From Grifola frondosa (Eukaryota; Basidiomycota; Agaricomycetes; Polyporales; Grifolaceae), in assembly GCA_001683735.1 (NCBI GenBank), contig LUGG01000007.1, forward strand, positions 1,488,001-1,552,000: DNA of 64,000 nucleotides, given 5' to 3'. Both the position numbers and the translations under genes were made by a program. This document shows, one piece after another, positions 1-11,100 of this stretch (position 1 is its first letter; the number at the start of each line of letters is the position of its first letter). The notes under the pieces are model-generated. The model saw only the letters and a list, made by a program, of their open reading frames with translations. It searched no databases and was not told the DNA's origin.

Positions 1-645
1 TCTCATATACGTTCTCACACTGGCGAGAAACCATTTATTTGTCCCCGGCCAGGTGTGCAATCGAGATGGTGTGTTGTTTGTCTTTTGATGCTGATATTCT
101 CTCCAGAGTGTGATAAGTCGTTCACTCGTTCCGACGCACTGGCGAAGCACATGCGTATACAGCACAACATATCTCCGCCTCTTCCTGGTCGGGGCGGGAA
201 CCGCAAGCGTAAAAGAGAAGAGCCAGAGCCCGAGCCTCCCGCACCGAATCCCTCACCATACGGCTATTCGACATTCAAGGTGGAGCCTCACAGTCATGCC
301 GATCTCGGGAATCCCGACGACATTGGAATGCCGCCCATCGAAGGCAGTAGCAACGGGCATGGGCATGCTTCCGCATTCAGAGCGCTCAGCCCTGACTTTG
401 ATTACGACATGGAGGATGAGATACCTCCCCATTTGATGGCATTGAAGGATCCAGGGACCGGATTGATCATGGGGCGCAGCCTGGAGATGGTGAAGTATCT
501 ATTGATGAAGGCCAGACATCGATGGGTACTTGAGCAGCACGCGGCTCTTGTTGAGGAGCTACACGTTTTAAGGCATGAGGAGAAGTGCTGGAGAGAGCGC
601 AAAGATGTGCTTTTGGATGAGCTGCTTCTTGTGCAATTTGGGTGA
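1..645 (+). CDS. C2H2 zinc-finger protein, Iec1/INO80-subunit-like (5' partial)
   Basis: The gene runs in from the left edge, so the N-terminus and probably earlier zinc fingers are missing. Exon 1 (to 52) encodes the TGEKPF linker and first cysteine of a finger. A GT-AG intron (53-106) splits that finger, and exon 2 (107-645) completes it with C-D-K-S-F-T-R-S-D-A-L-A-K-H-M-R-x-x-H. A basic patch (GNRKRKREE), a Pro-rich linker and a C-terminal helical region follow (EMVKYLLMKARHRWVLEQH, then a Glu/Leu-rich coiled coil). A split finger plus a C-terminal helix of this kind resembles fungal Iec1, the zinc-finger subunit of the INO80 chromatin remodeller. The zinc finger is certain; the Iec1 assignment is inference from layout, and any nuclear C2H2 regulator remains possible. 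Confidence 0.7.
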   Translation, partial: SHIRSHTGEKPFICPRPGVQSRWCVVCLLMLIFSPECDKSFTRSDALAKHMRIQHNISPPLPGRGGNRKRKREEPEPEPPAPNPSPYGYSTFKVEPHSHADLGNPDDIGMPPIEGSSNGHGHASAFRALSPDFDYDMEDEIPPHLMALKDPGTGLIMGRSLEMVKYLLMKARHRWVLEQHAALVEELHVLRHEEKCWRERKDVLLDELLLVQFG

Positions 646-1082
646 GCACCGCGATTTCTTATTAGAGTGGTTCGTTCTGACATCGTTCACAAGACCCCAA
701 GCCGACCAATTGAGTACACCGCTTTTAATGGCCGCTCAAAATCACTATGTATATCCAGCAGACTCCGACGTTGATGTATGAGTTGTGATTGTATGATTTC
801 AGTATGTAAGATAGACCAAGCAGATTTCTGTCCGCTTATGCAATTTCACAGCTTGGATGTTGTAGCTTTGAACATGTTGTTTCCCCACATTAGGAAAGTC
901 GCTTGTGCTTGAGGGAAAGCACGACAAAAAGTGACTTTCTTTTGATTTTGATGGATAATAATCTGTTGCGCCACCGCCGCGAAATCGATAATGGCGCATG
1001 TTGTCGCTTAGATCTCATCTTAAACTTGAACATCGTCCAGCCACATCCTGCAACTTTCCTTCCTCCCACTATCTGCGTCATC
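646..1082. other. Intergenic, no supported feature
   Basis: Both strands were read. Only short overlapping frames without motifs or splice logic are present. The stretch probably holds the 3' UTR of the zinc-finger gene and the promoter of the gene starting near 1083. Confidence 0.5.
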
Positions 1083-2257
1083 ATGATTCCTGTATACAAA
1101 ACATCTGAAAAGCTTTCCGCACGGCTGCATGGGAAAACGCTCGAAAGATATTCTTTCAGCGTACGTGATGGTGATGAATTGCGACGGTATGCAAGGGTCA
1201 GTCACAGCCCCACCCTTTGATCTTCGCATCCCTCAAACTCCATCTGACACATTGCAGTCGCGCAAGATTGACACGAAGCAGAGTAGTCAGGGAATGCTCG
1301 ATGGTCTTTTCGGACCGCAAGACAAGCCTACCCGCAAGAGAATCCCTAGATTGCTCCTCCGCCGCAGCCTTCGAGCGCCAGTATTGGAGGGACATATCTT
1401 CCGGAAGTATCACATCGATGATCGGAGGAAACTCAAGATTGAAGCCCAATTCAAAGACAAAACATACAATCCTCACAAGAATCTCATTGCCGACACAGGG
1501 AGGGTCGTCGTGCGGGGAAATCTGGGTCCTGATGATGAACGCCCGACGCTACCGGTCCATCCTGCGTCACCACCTGACCGTAACCGACTTCTGCTACGGC
1601 AAGCGGCTCTCAGCCGCGCTGTTCCAGCAGCCGGTTCTTCGAACAATGCGGCACCAGGAGGTAATGTTCTTGTTTCTCGTTGATTAGTCGCGACTCACGC
1701 TTTACTTTTGCGATAGAACCCGGCCCATCGAGGCTCGCTGCAACCAGCGTTGTGGCCACTCACGACGAACCCACACCTCAACGTGGCGCGGGTGGCGCAG
1801 GCGCTCAAGACAATCAACCCACGCAGGGACATATTCTCCTTCGGCCACGTGATGGCGGAGAGCCGCCCAGCGATGATAGCGACTCCGATGCAGGGGACAG
1901 CCCGGACGAAAATGCCCCACCCCCGCCCCGCCCAGTCCCCTCCGTCGCGGAAATATTCCTGCATTGCAGGAGTATCCGGGGTGGCTCGAGGAGATGATGT
2001 CCGATCTGCGGAATCAACGCCAGGCCCTTAAGTGGCGTCTGAAGGAGACACGGGTTGAGCTGGCTGAGGCCATAGCCCAGCTGGTGCTCGTCAGAACGAA
2101 CTTGGAAATGGAACGGGCAGAATACGACAATCTGGAATCGCAGATTGAACAAGTGGCGGGACCGAAATTCATCGCCGAATTGAGAGAGATGGCAAAGAAC
2201 ATGGCATTCGTCGACGATGAGCAAAACGACGATGCAGATGTTGATCGCGACGAATGA
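1083..2257 (+). CDS. Hypothetical protein: basic N-terminus, Pro/Asp-rich middle, C-terminal coiled coil
   Basis: I do not recognise this family. A spliced model fits well: ATG at 1083, exon 1 to 1160 ending in the peptide KTLERYSFS, intron 1161-1257, exon 2 1258-1660 (rich in Lys/Arg), intron 1661-1716, then an exon with a run of Ser/Asp residues and a Pro-rich stretch. Near 1955-1965 the frame must change by one base to enter the clear coiled coil (from about 1964, starting LQEYPGWLEEMM, ending with acidic DDADVDRDE and a stop at 2257). No intron of normal size fits that change, so there is either a frame break or a sequence error. Exon 1 has a diverged copy at 6088-6154. Composition suggests a nuclear or scaffold role, but no function can be assigned. 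Confidence 0.45.
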
Positions 2258-2346
2258 GAGTGTCGCCTCATGGTACGTTCCTCGTTGTTATTTTTGACGT
2301 CCTCTCAATAATTCCTTGTAGTGATGCGCCACCGAACCTCCAGAAC

Positions 2347-3518
2347 ATGCCTTCCATCAGCACCCGATTGCATAAGCGTGCCCGAGAAGAGGATGACGTC
2401 GGCGAAGGGGATGGCGCGTTTGAGCACGGCACAAGCGAGCAGGATGATTTCGCCGATGTCAGCCATGCCCCACGGCGCAATAGGATCAAGCGCATCCGAC
2501 ATGATGACGACGTGCCGCCCGCCACCCAGCCATCACCGACTCCAAACAAGCGTGTCCACCGCCCTCTTCCCCAGACTCCTGCCAGGGGCAAAGGCAAGGG
2601 CAAGGCGCGTGAGGACTACGACGACGCGGATGACGTGAGGTCTCACTACCGCCATATTCCTCAGCCTTCCGTCAGGAACAATGGCAAAGGCAAAGCGCGT
2701 GAAGTCGGGTCCGACGACTACAGCGACGCCGATGACGAGAGACCTCGGCCCCGCCCTGTTATTCAAACACCTGTCAGGGGCAATGGCAAGAGAAAGGCTC
2801 ACGCCGTGGACTTCGGTGACGATGACGCGGATGACGAGAGGCCTCGCCGCAAGTATCCCAGAACTCCACGCTACAGCGCGCACGAGGTCGCCCATAATGC
2901 CTCTGTCCTGCCGCGCCTACCCGCTCTCCCTAGGACTCCTCTCCATGGCGAGAGACGCCGCCATTCAGATGCGGTCCCGTCATATGACCCCTACGTCGCG
3001 CCCATGAGTGTCTCTCGACCTGGACCAATGTTGCCACCTGGTATGGGGTTGGGACGGTTTGGGATGATACCCGACCGAAGTCTCCAGGGAGAAGATCCCC
3101 TCCCAATTCTCGCGCCCCAGCCCCGAAGACGTACGATGGGATTCGGGTTCGCATACGAGGATATCATCTCGGTCCCGGGAGCGTCCCGCCTTTGAACCCG
3201 TACCTACCTCCCTCGAGCTCGCAGTCATCTGACGCTCCATTCGCTGGGACCAGCATCTGGGGCCTCCGTGATGGCGTTGCGGATCACGAGGATGGCGGCG
3301 ATGCGAGGTCTTCGGCATCGGACGCACAGCGTCCCGTCCTTTATAGAGCACCGCTCTTGAGGGGGGACCGCTGGCATGGTCATATTCCTGCAGAGCATGG
3401 TCCTGAGAGACTGTTGCCGTCACCACCGAGGCCAGGTGGGGGAGATATGAAACGCGGTCTTGAGGAGCCTATTGATCCCCGTTACGATGCGTATCGTCCG
3501 AGTTCGGCGATCTCCTGA
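2347..3518 (+). CDS. Hypothetical low-complexity nuclear-type protein with basic/acidic repeats (one frame break)
   Basis: The open frame starts at an ATG at 2347. It has KR-rich patches and a degenerate module repeated three or four times: TPARGKGKGKARE followed by DDADDxR (near 2575-2640, 2660-2740, 2760-2840). These alternating basic and acidic blocks look like an intrinsically disordered nuclear protein. The first frame ends at 3195, but an overlapping frame continues with similar Pro/Ser-rich composition (PPLNPYLPPSSSQSSD) to a stop at 3518, so one base is probably missing near 3150-3190. It lies directly downstream of the coiled-coil gene on the same strand and could be its 3' part, separated by a stop at 2257 and a possible 49-nt intron (2273-2321). 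The family is unknown to me. Confidence 0.4.
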
Positions 3519-3699
3519 GCGTTGCTGTGATTTTCACTGCTCTTATGTATTGTGTTAGATCTCTTCTCCTTTTCATCTCCATTATCTCAGATCTCTTCTC
3601 TTCTTCACTCGTGTTTTTCCATAGTGTATGTTGGTTTAATCTCTGTCCTGCTACTCATTGTACCGTCAGGCTGTCTTGTATATTCTCGTGTCGCCTTCG

Positions 3700-4060
3700 T
3701 GGAATGTGAACTCTTGTCAAGTGTCATCCAAAGTGGCATTCCTGTGAGACCAGCAGCCGCTAAATATATCGGAACTAAAGTACAGACAGCTTATATGCTG
3801 CTTCATAAGATGCGCGGACCTGCTATGACTGTCATTAACATCTCTTCCCGTTCCTGCCGCGTGTTAGCCTCGACGCCGTAAGCCTCGGCGAGGGGAAGCA
3901 GCTCCAGTTCTAGGTATGAACTATTCAATACATAACAACTCGGCATCGGTATTGCAGATTTGCTTGTAAATTACTGGAATGTCCAAATAACTGGTGGTAA
4001 CCTGATATATTCTCGGGTAGCGGGCCCCCGTTCAGCAGCGGGAGACGATGCCAGATCTGT
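3700..4060 (-). pseudogene. Decayed copy A of an unknown minus-strand gene (SAP-like LELLxLAEAYG segment)
   Basis: Reverse translation gives LELLPLAEAYGVEANTRQER followed by EEMLMTVIAG and a stop, preceded by a degraded WHRLP-LNG-PLPE segment interrupted by frame changes. The same protein is better preserved in the copy at 6161-6868. The two copies are about 80% identical by eye over some 350 bp, including an intron-like spacer ending in CTAG. The helix-turn-helix-like pattern L-x-x-L-A-x-A-Y-G recalls a SAP motif, but this is only a resemblance. The opposite strand is also open for about 60 codons in both copies with conservative changes, so the true coding strand is not fully settled. This copy lacks the N-terminal exon and is very likely non-functional. 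Confidence 0.45.
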
Positions 4061-4507
4061 TGAACAGGTGAAAACGAGCACACTGACAAATCTCATGATG
4101 ATTTCACCAAAGTTGCGGCTTGGCCGTCTCGGCTCGGGTTACATGCTTTAGGCCATTCATTAGAGGGGACATTATGCATAAGACTTAGCTGCATGATAAA
4201 TGTATGGGCCAACGGTGGGTGTAGACGATCGATACATTCCTCGATGTGTGAAGGCCAATGCCATTTGTTGGGTAAGTGGCCAATCGTTACCTGCACGAAT
4301 GCAAACGAAATACGTTTGTATACGGGAAGAGACGACATACAGGAAATAACAGATTCGGCAGAATGAAAGCAATGACAAGCCAGAGCAGACGGTAGAAGTA
4401 TAGATCTCACCCAACCGAGGCAGCCACACAACATTATACAATTGACGCATACAACCCATCCACAAGACAATCGGCACATGGATCACAGCCGATCCAACAT
4501 GAGTTGA
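4061..4507. other. Intergenic, no supported feature
   Basis: Several overlapping frames of about 100 codons occur here but lack motifs and show no splice logic. This is probably the 3' flank of the kinase-like gene on the minus strand. Confidence 0.4.
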
Positions 4508-5526
4508 TCAGGCTTCTGCATCGAACATAGATCCGAAAACGTCCTCGAGCCAGAGGAAACGCTCGATCATAGACTCGACCAGTATCTTTTCAGGGGACCC
4601 TTCACCCCATCGATGTATACTGAGAAGTACAGAAAGCCGATTTGCATGGCAGTGATGAGCGCGCCGCGCCCGGCCGGCGTACGCAGGTGCTCTGGGACTC
4701 GCGCAGCAAATGTCTCTCGGAACGCACGACCCATGGGCGCAGTGCTTTCGGTGATAATGTCTTTCCTGAGCCTGTTGCGGGTAGAAAAGCGATGGACACA
4801 CCAGGCGCCCATGCCCAAGGGCAAGATGGCAGCCTGCTCCCAGTCAATGAGCGCAGCGAATGCTTTTTCCTCGGTGAGAATCACCTGAATTTTTAAAAAA
4901 TCGAATTCAACAACTCAATGATGATGTCTGAAGGCGAAAGCGCTTACGTTCGACCGGTTAATGTCGATGTGGCACAGGGCCAACGGGAGAATCTTGAGTG
5001 TCTCAGCGTTCGATAGGAGCTGCTCGATCTTAGCTTTGAATTTTTTGAAACGATAGAACGGCCCGCGTTCCAGCACCCGTTGCAAGTATGGGATGACGAC
5101 GTCGTCGACAACGCGAGCGCTCTCGTAGGGCAGGATGAGAGATCCTACTATGTCGCCCAAGGTGGAAGCAATCAGGGTCTCGTTCTCGACTGTGCAGTCG
5201 CAGGACTCCCATACAGGACCAGGGACACAAGGAGTGACATAGGCACGAGGCGCTTTGGAGGTCCAGACGAGATTGACCGGCGGGACAATGTCACCCAATA
5301 GAGTGCGAGCAAGAGACACGATTGCGAGGTCGATGTCTTCGTCTTTGAACTGTACGATGAATTTGGATTGGTCCTCAAGCGTGACCGCTACAGACCGGCT
5401 GAAAGCGCCTTGGGTAGAGCAAGGTGTGGCGTCGACGGGAGTTTTGTTCATGAAGCGTTTGATCACTTCCTTAGCCTCAGCAATTGCTTGATCATTCGAC
5501 AGATCCTCAAATGAGAGTCGCGCCAT
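4508..5526 (-). CDS. Aminoglycoside phosphotransferase (APH)-fold kinase-like protein
   Basis: The start is ATG at 5526 (MARLSFEDLSNDQAIAEAKE). Exon 1 (5526-4948) contains the catalytic loop CHIDINRSN, matching the APH pattern H-x-D-x-x-x-x-N. Donor GTAAGC and an acceptor at 4885-4887 remove a 63-nt intron. Exon 2 (from 4884) carries the metal-binding segment ALIDWEQAAILPLGMG, the DFG-equivalent aspartate of this family. Basidiomycete genomes have many such genes, annotated as phosphotransferase-domain proteins of unknown substrate. The exon 2 frame ends at 4567, but a frame one base away continues with coding-like sequence (KILVESMIERFLWLEDVFG) to a stop at 4508, suggesting a one-base frame break near 4590. 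The kinase fold is well supported; the substrate is unknown. Confidence 0.75.
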
Positions 5527-5975
5527 AGGTGTTGGAGCTCGCGCTGCTGAACATATTCTTTTAGTTGGAACTGGTGGTTCAAAAACAACGACAATACCAT
5601 ACCGAAAACTAGTTGAGTTGGGGACTTGGGACGGCAGAGGGTAATGGGAGTTTCTAAAGCAAGCCTGCAGATCAGTCACCTACAACGAAAAGATGAAATC
5701 AAGACGTGAGACGAGCTCAGGTACTCTATGTTGTTCTAGGTTCAACGCAAGTCGCGACGCCCAACAACGTCAAGTAATTGCCCAAAATGGTAGTTTGCTC
5801 ACCACGGCGCTATTAAAACGATGGCCCCCTCACCCAAAGCCTCAACGACTTGCTCAACGACGAGCGCTGACAAACATAGATCTTACTGTAGCTCCGGTGA
5901 GTCCGAAGCGAGTCCGCATCTATTCATCCGCCGTACATGTGACAATGCGACGCAGGGAGATTCTGACGACACGGA

Positions 5976-6154
5976 CGCAAATATGACCAGTACCTCGACT
6001 TTCGGCAGCAGGACGCGCACAAGTTCTTCCAATACATTCTGGATGCCATGGGCGTGGAAGAGCTAGACGTGATAAAGAAACGCCAGATATACGAAGCATC
6101 TGAAAGGCTTTCCACACAGCTGAAAGAGAAAACGCTCGAAAGATATTCTTTCAG
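5976..6154 (+). pseudogene. Fragment of a ubiquitin-specific protease (USP/UCH) gene
   Basis: The frame reads RKYDQYLDFRQQDAHKFF then QYILDAMGVEELDVIKKRQ. The QQDAHEFxxxLLDxM block, followed closely by EELDVIKKRQ, is diagnostic of the helical region of USP-family (C19) deubiquitinases. No catalytic Cys box is found upstream, and no His box or downstream exons are found. A stop lies in the same frame just before the fragment. The usual Glu of DAHEF is Lys here. After KKRQ the frame runs straight into a segment (YEASERLSTQLKEKTLERYSFS) that matches exon 1 of the hypothetical gene at 1083. This looks like a gene-fragment chimera made by duplication, not a working enzyme. Confidence 0.6.
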
Positions 6155-6525
6155 TATGCATGGAATGTGAACTGGTATCAAGTATTGTCCAAAGTGGTAT
6201 TCCAGCAGCTGTAAGACCAGCAGCCGTTGAATATATCGGATCTAAATTACAGACAGCTCGTATGCTGCTTCACAAGATGGCCGGACCTGCTATGAATGTT
6301 CTTAACATCTCTGCTCGTTCCTGCCAAGTATCCGCCTCGATCCCATAAGCCTCTGCGAGGCGAAGCAGCTCCAATTCTAGGATGAATTATTCAATACTAT
6401 AACGATTCAGATCAGTGTTGCAGACTTGCCTGTGAATCTCTGGAGCGTCCAAACGTCGGTCGGGAACCTGATGTCCTCGGGCAGCGGGTCACCGTTCAGC
6501 GGCGGAAGACGATGCCAGATCTTGG
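6088..6525. repeat. Segmental duplicate of 1092-1159 plus 3700-4060
   Basis: Positions 6088-6154 align with 1092-1159 (shared run CTCGAAAGATATTCTTTCAG), and 6161-6525 align with 3700-4060. Only six bases separate the two blocks here, whereas about 2.54 kb separates them in the upstream copy. The spacer in the upstream copy contains the two hypothetical genes. Either that DNA was inserted upstream or it was deleted from this copy. Confidence 0.7.
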
Positions 6526-6868
6526 CGCAAGAGTTTATGGACCGTAGCTCACTGATACGACATTTCCACGGTGAGCACCCAATTGTCAGCGCGAACGAAC
6601 GAACCGCTCACTTCCGTAGCGCGCATCCCGCAATAATCTTCTGTTGTTCAAGGCGTAAATTCTGCTGCTCCGCTTGCTGTCTGGCATTGAACTTCTGCTG
6701 TTCCACGAGCGCGCGCTGCTGTTCTGTGGCGGCCTTCTGCTGCTCGATGAGCGCACACTGGTTCTTCTCCATGTTGCTAAGAATGCGGGCGAGATCCGCC
6801 ATGAGCTGCACATGGACGAGGCTAATTTCGGAAGGCGTGGAGGAAGAGGTGCATGGGATGGAGAACAT
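6161..6868 (-). pseudogene. Copy B of the unknown minus-strand gene: Gln-rich coiled coil plus WHRLP / LELLRLAEAYG segment
   Basis: A first exon from ATG at 6868 encodes VQLMADLARILSNMEKNQ followed by a Gln-rich coiled coil with repeated EQQ heptads (to about 6612). Downstream frames give IWHRLPPLNGDPLPEDIRF, then TDVWTLQRFTGK. After an intron-like gap (GTCTGC to CCTAG) comes LELLRLAEAYGIEADTWQER and a stop shortly after. The order coiled coil, W-x-x-LP-PEDI box, then LELLxLAEAYG is coherent and probably reflects a real gene family, but exon phases do not join cleanly and stops intervene. I do not recognise the family. It is most likely a pseudogene; a functional relative should exist elsewhere in the genome. 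Confidence 0.45.
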
Positions 6869-8184
6869 GGCAAACCGAAGTCGCTATCTATTGCCGGAGT
6901 TGGGGATGGAAGACGGGCACCACCACGCCAGCTACTCTATATACACCAGTAATGGACGTCGGCAACCTATGTATGACTCTTGCAGTGTCAAAGAGCGTAC
7001 GCCAAGGCGGCGGCTAAGCCTCAGCTGAGCCTTGGACTTTCCAAGTCTTGGACATGATCAACTAGGCTAGCCTTATACCTGGATACCAGTGGACGTTGTC
7101 AACTGAATGACCCAGTGCCTGTCACAGCTTACGATAAAGCGCGGGGCGATGCAACGACGTCCATATGTATGTCTTTGGATTGCTCGAACGAACAGGGACG
7201 TAGTAAGTACAGGCTGCATACGGTGCACCGCCTCCGTCTCTCCGCTTATCATACTAATAATTCTATGGCGATGCGCTCAAATAAAACCTGAATTACGTCT
7301 GCATGATTAATCTACATTCACGACGCATGCATATGCATGAGAAGCTCTATCAACTTCGCACGCGTCCTTGAGCACGAGAAATTGCTCAATCAACCATGAC
7401 GTTGTCAAATTAGCCTTCCGCGCGATTCTCTGCGATATTTCTGGAAACCTCCAAATTAATAGCGTTGAATGTAAGGTTGATCACTGGAAAACAATATGTT
7501 TAGGACAGATTGTTCAGCTACACAATCCAATGCGAAGTACAAATAACATTAGCTGGATCGAATTCATTGCACAAGCTGACGACATTCAACGAGAAGGATA
7601 ACGCAGATTGTCGTGACTGGAGTCGCGCCGAACCAGTTCCGAATATTGAAGACTCGGAAGGTTACCGGTGGTGGGGCTTTGAAGCTGTGTATCTCTATTG
7701 CAGGTGTCTGTGCTGTATAGCGTCGCTTCAGAAGCAAGCAGGTATTTCGAATCGCCCCAGGTCACCCTCAAGGCCCTCAGACATATGAATGGAGGTCTAC
7801 ACGTTTGCGCAGCGTTGCCCCAATATGAGGTCACCCCCTCGTGCCCATGTTATCAAATTCTAGCCGCCAAACCTGGGGAGGACTGAGCCGGTGCTATGAG
7901 GGAGGCCATGCACTAGTGCTGAGTGGACATGCTCGTTTACGGTGGACAACGGGTAACATGACTCGATCGCAGGCGGATCGGGCAGTGCGTGGGAATTCCT
8001 CGGACTGGGCTTTCTTGATCCGAATTGGGACTTGTCAGGGTAGAGACTCCGGTCGCGTGGCTCCGATAAGAGAGCCGCGTATGTCTCTCCTCTCTTTCTC
8101 CTCAACCACCAACTGCCCCCATTCATCTCCAGGGGGTCAGCCTTACTATCTCTCTTCAACAACACCTCAGGTCATTCATTAAGC
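6869..8184. other. Intergenic, no supported gene
   Basis: The 1.3 kb between the decayed copy B and the protease gene contains only short frames on both strands. The last 100 bp upstream of 8185 is pyrimidine-rich (CTCTCCTCTCTTTCTCCTC), a common feature of fungal core promoters, and probably belongs to the protease promoter. Confidence 0.4.
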
Positions 8185-11100
8185 ATGCGTCGTTTAATCG
8201 TCGCCGCTATCGCTGCTGCTGGCCTCGCCGGCGTGGTCGCACACGACAGTAACCATGTCTCTCGCCGGAAGACGCTTAGCTTCGGCCCAATTCTTCCTCA
8301 TGCGACCTATCATACAGAGCCCATTCAGCCTTTGAGCGCAGTTAATGTCCAGAATGATCCCTTGGAAGTAGCCAAGCTCTTTGTGCAAGATATCACTAGC
8401 GGACTATCGCCCGCTAGCACCTTTGCCATCCGGAAGGACTCCTATACAGATACGGCCACTGGCGTCACCCACGTATACGTCCGCCAGTACTTGCATGGCG
8501 TCGAGGTTGCCGACGGCGATATCAACGTCAATGTCAAGGACGGTGTTGTGTTGTCGTACGGTGATTCAGTGAGTCATTTTATCATTCTCATCTTGTTCCC
8601 CTTGGCTATGCTCTGAAATTTGAGAAATATTCATTTCCTATTCATGATTCTATTTCCGTCCATTTAACACTGCTCTCGAGAATGCGACATTCCGCTGTCG
8701 GCTCGCCATGCAAACATAATGCTGACTCACCATGATCCGCAGTTCTACCGTGGTGCTGAGCTGGACGCCTTCATTCCGGCGTACGCTCGCGGTGTTCCGG
8801 ATGCGCATGCCGAGTATTGTAGTAACCTCGAACGCGAGATGTCCACCCGGTTTGATCAGTACTGGGATCAAGTAGAAGCCAAGCGTCCTCAAGGCGACAG
8901 CGATGAAGAAGCACTTGCCAGCGAAGTCTATGGTATCCTTCCGTACCTTTACGATTGGAACTGCGAGCACGTTGAGACTCCCTTCGCAATGCCAGAGAAT
9001 GCCGAGTTTGCACAGGCCGAGAATTACAATTCCGGCGATGTCACTCGCGCCCTCTTGCAGTTCATGATTGCAGCCACTCCGAACAAGGACTTGGCCGACG
9101 ATCTCATCGCAAATCCTGCGAAGTATTTACAGAAGATGTCGGCAACTTGGGAGGCTAACTTTGCCGACGAGCACGCTACTGTCCAGGTTCATGGTGCCCC
9201 TGATACCGTCAACCCTGTCAAGGGCAGAATTGCATTTGTGCAGGTCCCTCACGGCGACACCACTGCACTGGAGCTTGTGTGGAAGGTACGTTGATGACGG
9301 GAATGTTTACAGATCTCATCGTATTGACCGCTTGTGGCAGTTCGAAGTCGAGATGCAGGACAACTGGTATGAGGCTGCCGTCTCGACTGAGATGCCCCAT
9401 CGCATCGTGTCGGTGGTCGACTGGGCCTCGGACTCGCCCATGCCTGTCGTCGCACCGGTCCCGAAGCAGCGCGCGAACGGTACCTACAACGTCTTCGCTT
9501 GGGGAATCAATGATCCTTCAGTTGGCAAGCGTTCGATTCAGGATGAGAACTGGGACCACCTTGCTAGCCCTAGTGGATGGCACTCTTTGCCGTATGAGAA
9601 CGACCCTGCCTCTGCGCACATCCGAGTGAAGGGCACGAAGTTCAGGAACACTGCGACGACTTGGGGTAACAATGTCAGTATTTTCGACGGTAGTCAGCGT
9701 CGTTGCGTCTAATGTCATCCTTCGCAGGTATTCGCGCATGAGAATTGGGAAGGGCGCAATAACTGGGAGTCCAATTATCGTCCAGATGCTGGTGTCAGTA
9801 TGAAGTTTGACTTCGCATACAAGCCCAAGCAGACGGACAGCAGCGCCGATGCTCTGGACGAGGCACACAAATACATTAACGCGTCGGTCACCCAGCTCTT
9901 CTACACTTCCAACCTTGTCCACGATCTCTATTACCGGTCAGTATCCTGTCTTCAATCTTGTAGTGTTTTATCTGATTCACCTTCATTTCTAGATACGGTT
10001 TCACTGAGGTTGCTGGTAACTTCCAGCAGTATAACTTTGGCCGTGGTGGTGAAGAGAATGACGCGGTCATTGCCAACGCTCAGGACGGCAGCGGTTACAA
10101 CAACGGTATGCAGTTATATTCTATTTATTACCGTCTCAGTACAGATCATTCATTCCTACAGCCAACTTCATGACCCCACCTGGTAAGGTTCATCCTCCAC
10201 GTCCGATATACCCCCTTGTTGACTTTATTTTCAGATGGTCAGAATGGACGTTGCAGAATGTACCTTTGGAACACGGCGAACCCCTACCGCGATGGCGATC
10301 TCGAGGCTGGCATCGTCATCCACGAGCTGAGCCACGGCTTGAGCACTCGTCTCACTGGTGGACCGGCCAACTCGGGATGTCTCGGCTGGGGCGAGTCGGG
10401 CGGTATGGGTGAGGGCTGGGGAGGTGCGCAATTCCATTGTTCTCCGCAGAGTGCAGTTGCTAACTAAGGATACAGATTTCCTGGCTACCACTATTCGCAG
10501 CAACAAGGAGTACTCCGATTACGCTATGGGTGCATGGGCCGCCAACAGGCCGACTGGTATCCGCAACTACGTCTACTCGATAGTAAGTTGCCCTCATCCA
10601 TTTAACAAGATACCTGGTTGCTCATATATGGTGCAGAATGAGACCACAAACCCGTCAACGTACAAGACGCTCGACAAGCCCGGCTACTGGGGCGTGCACG
10701 CCATCGGCGAAGTCTGGGCACAGATTCTCTGGGTCGTCGAGCAGCGGCTGATCGAGAAGCATGGCTTCGTCGATGACTTGTTCCCGCCTAAGCCCTCCGA
10801 GGATGGTGTCGTTCCCGAGGGCGACTTCTACAGGAAGGCGGAGTACACGAGCACTGGCGAGAGGAAGCCGCTCATTCCCAAGCACGGTAACTCGCTCATT
10901 GTGCAGTACGTCGTTACTTGTTGCGCTGTTGTGTCTGATGGCTGACGTGTTCGTCAAGGCTTGTGCTCGATGGTATGAAGCTCCAGCCGTGCCGGCCGTC
11001 GTTCTTCGACGCTCGTGATGCCATTATCGCCGCGGATAAGACGCTCACCGGCGGCGAGAATTTCTGTGATCTCTGGGAAGGATTCGCCTCTCGTGGACTC

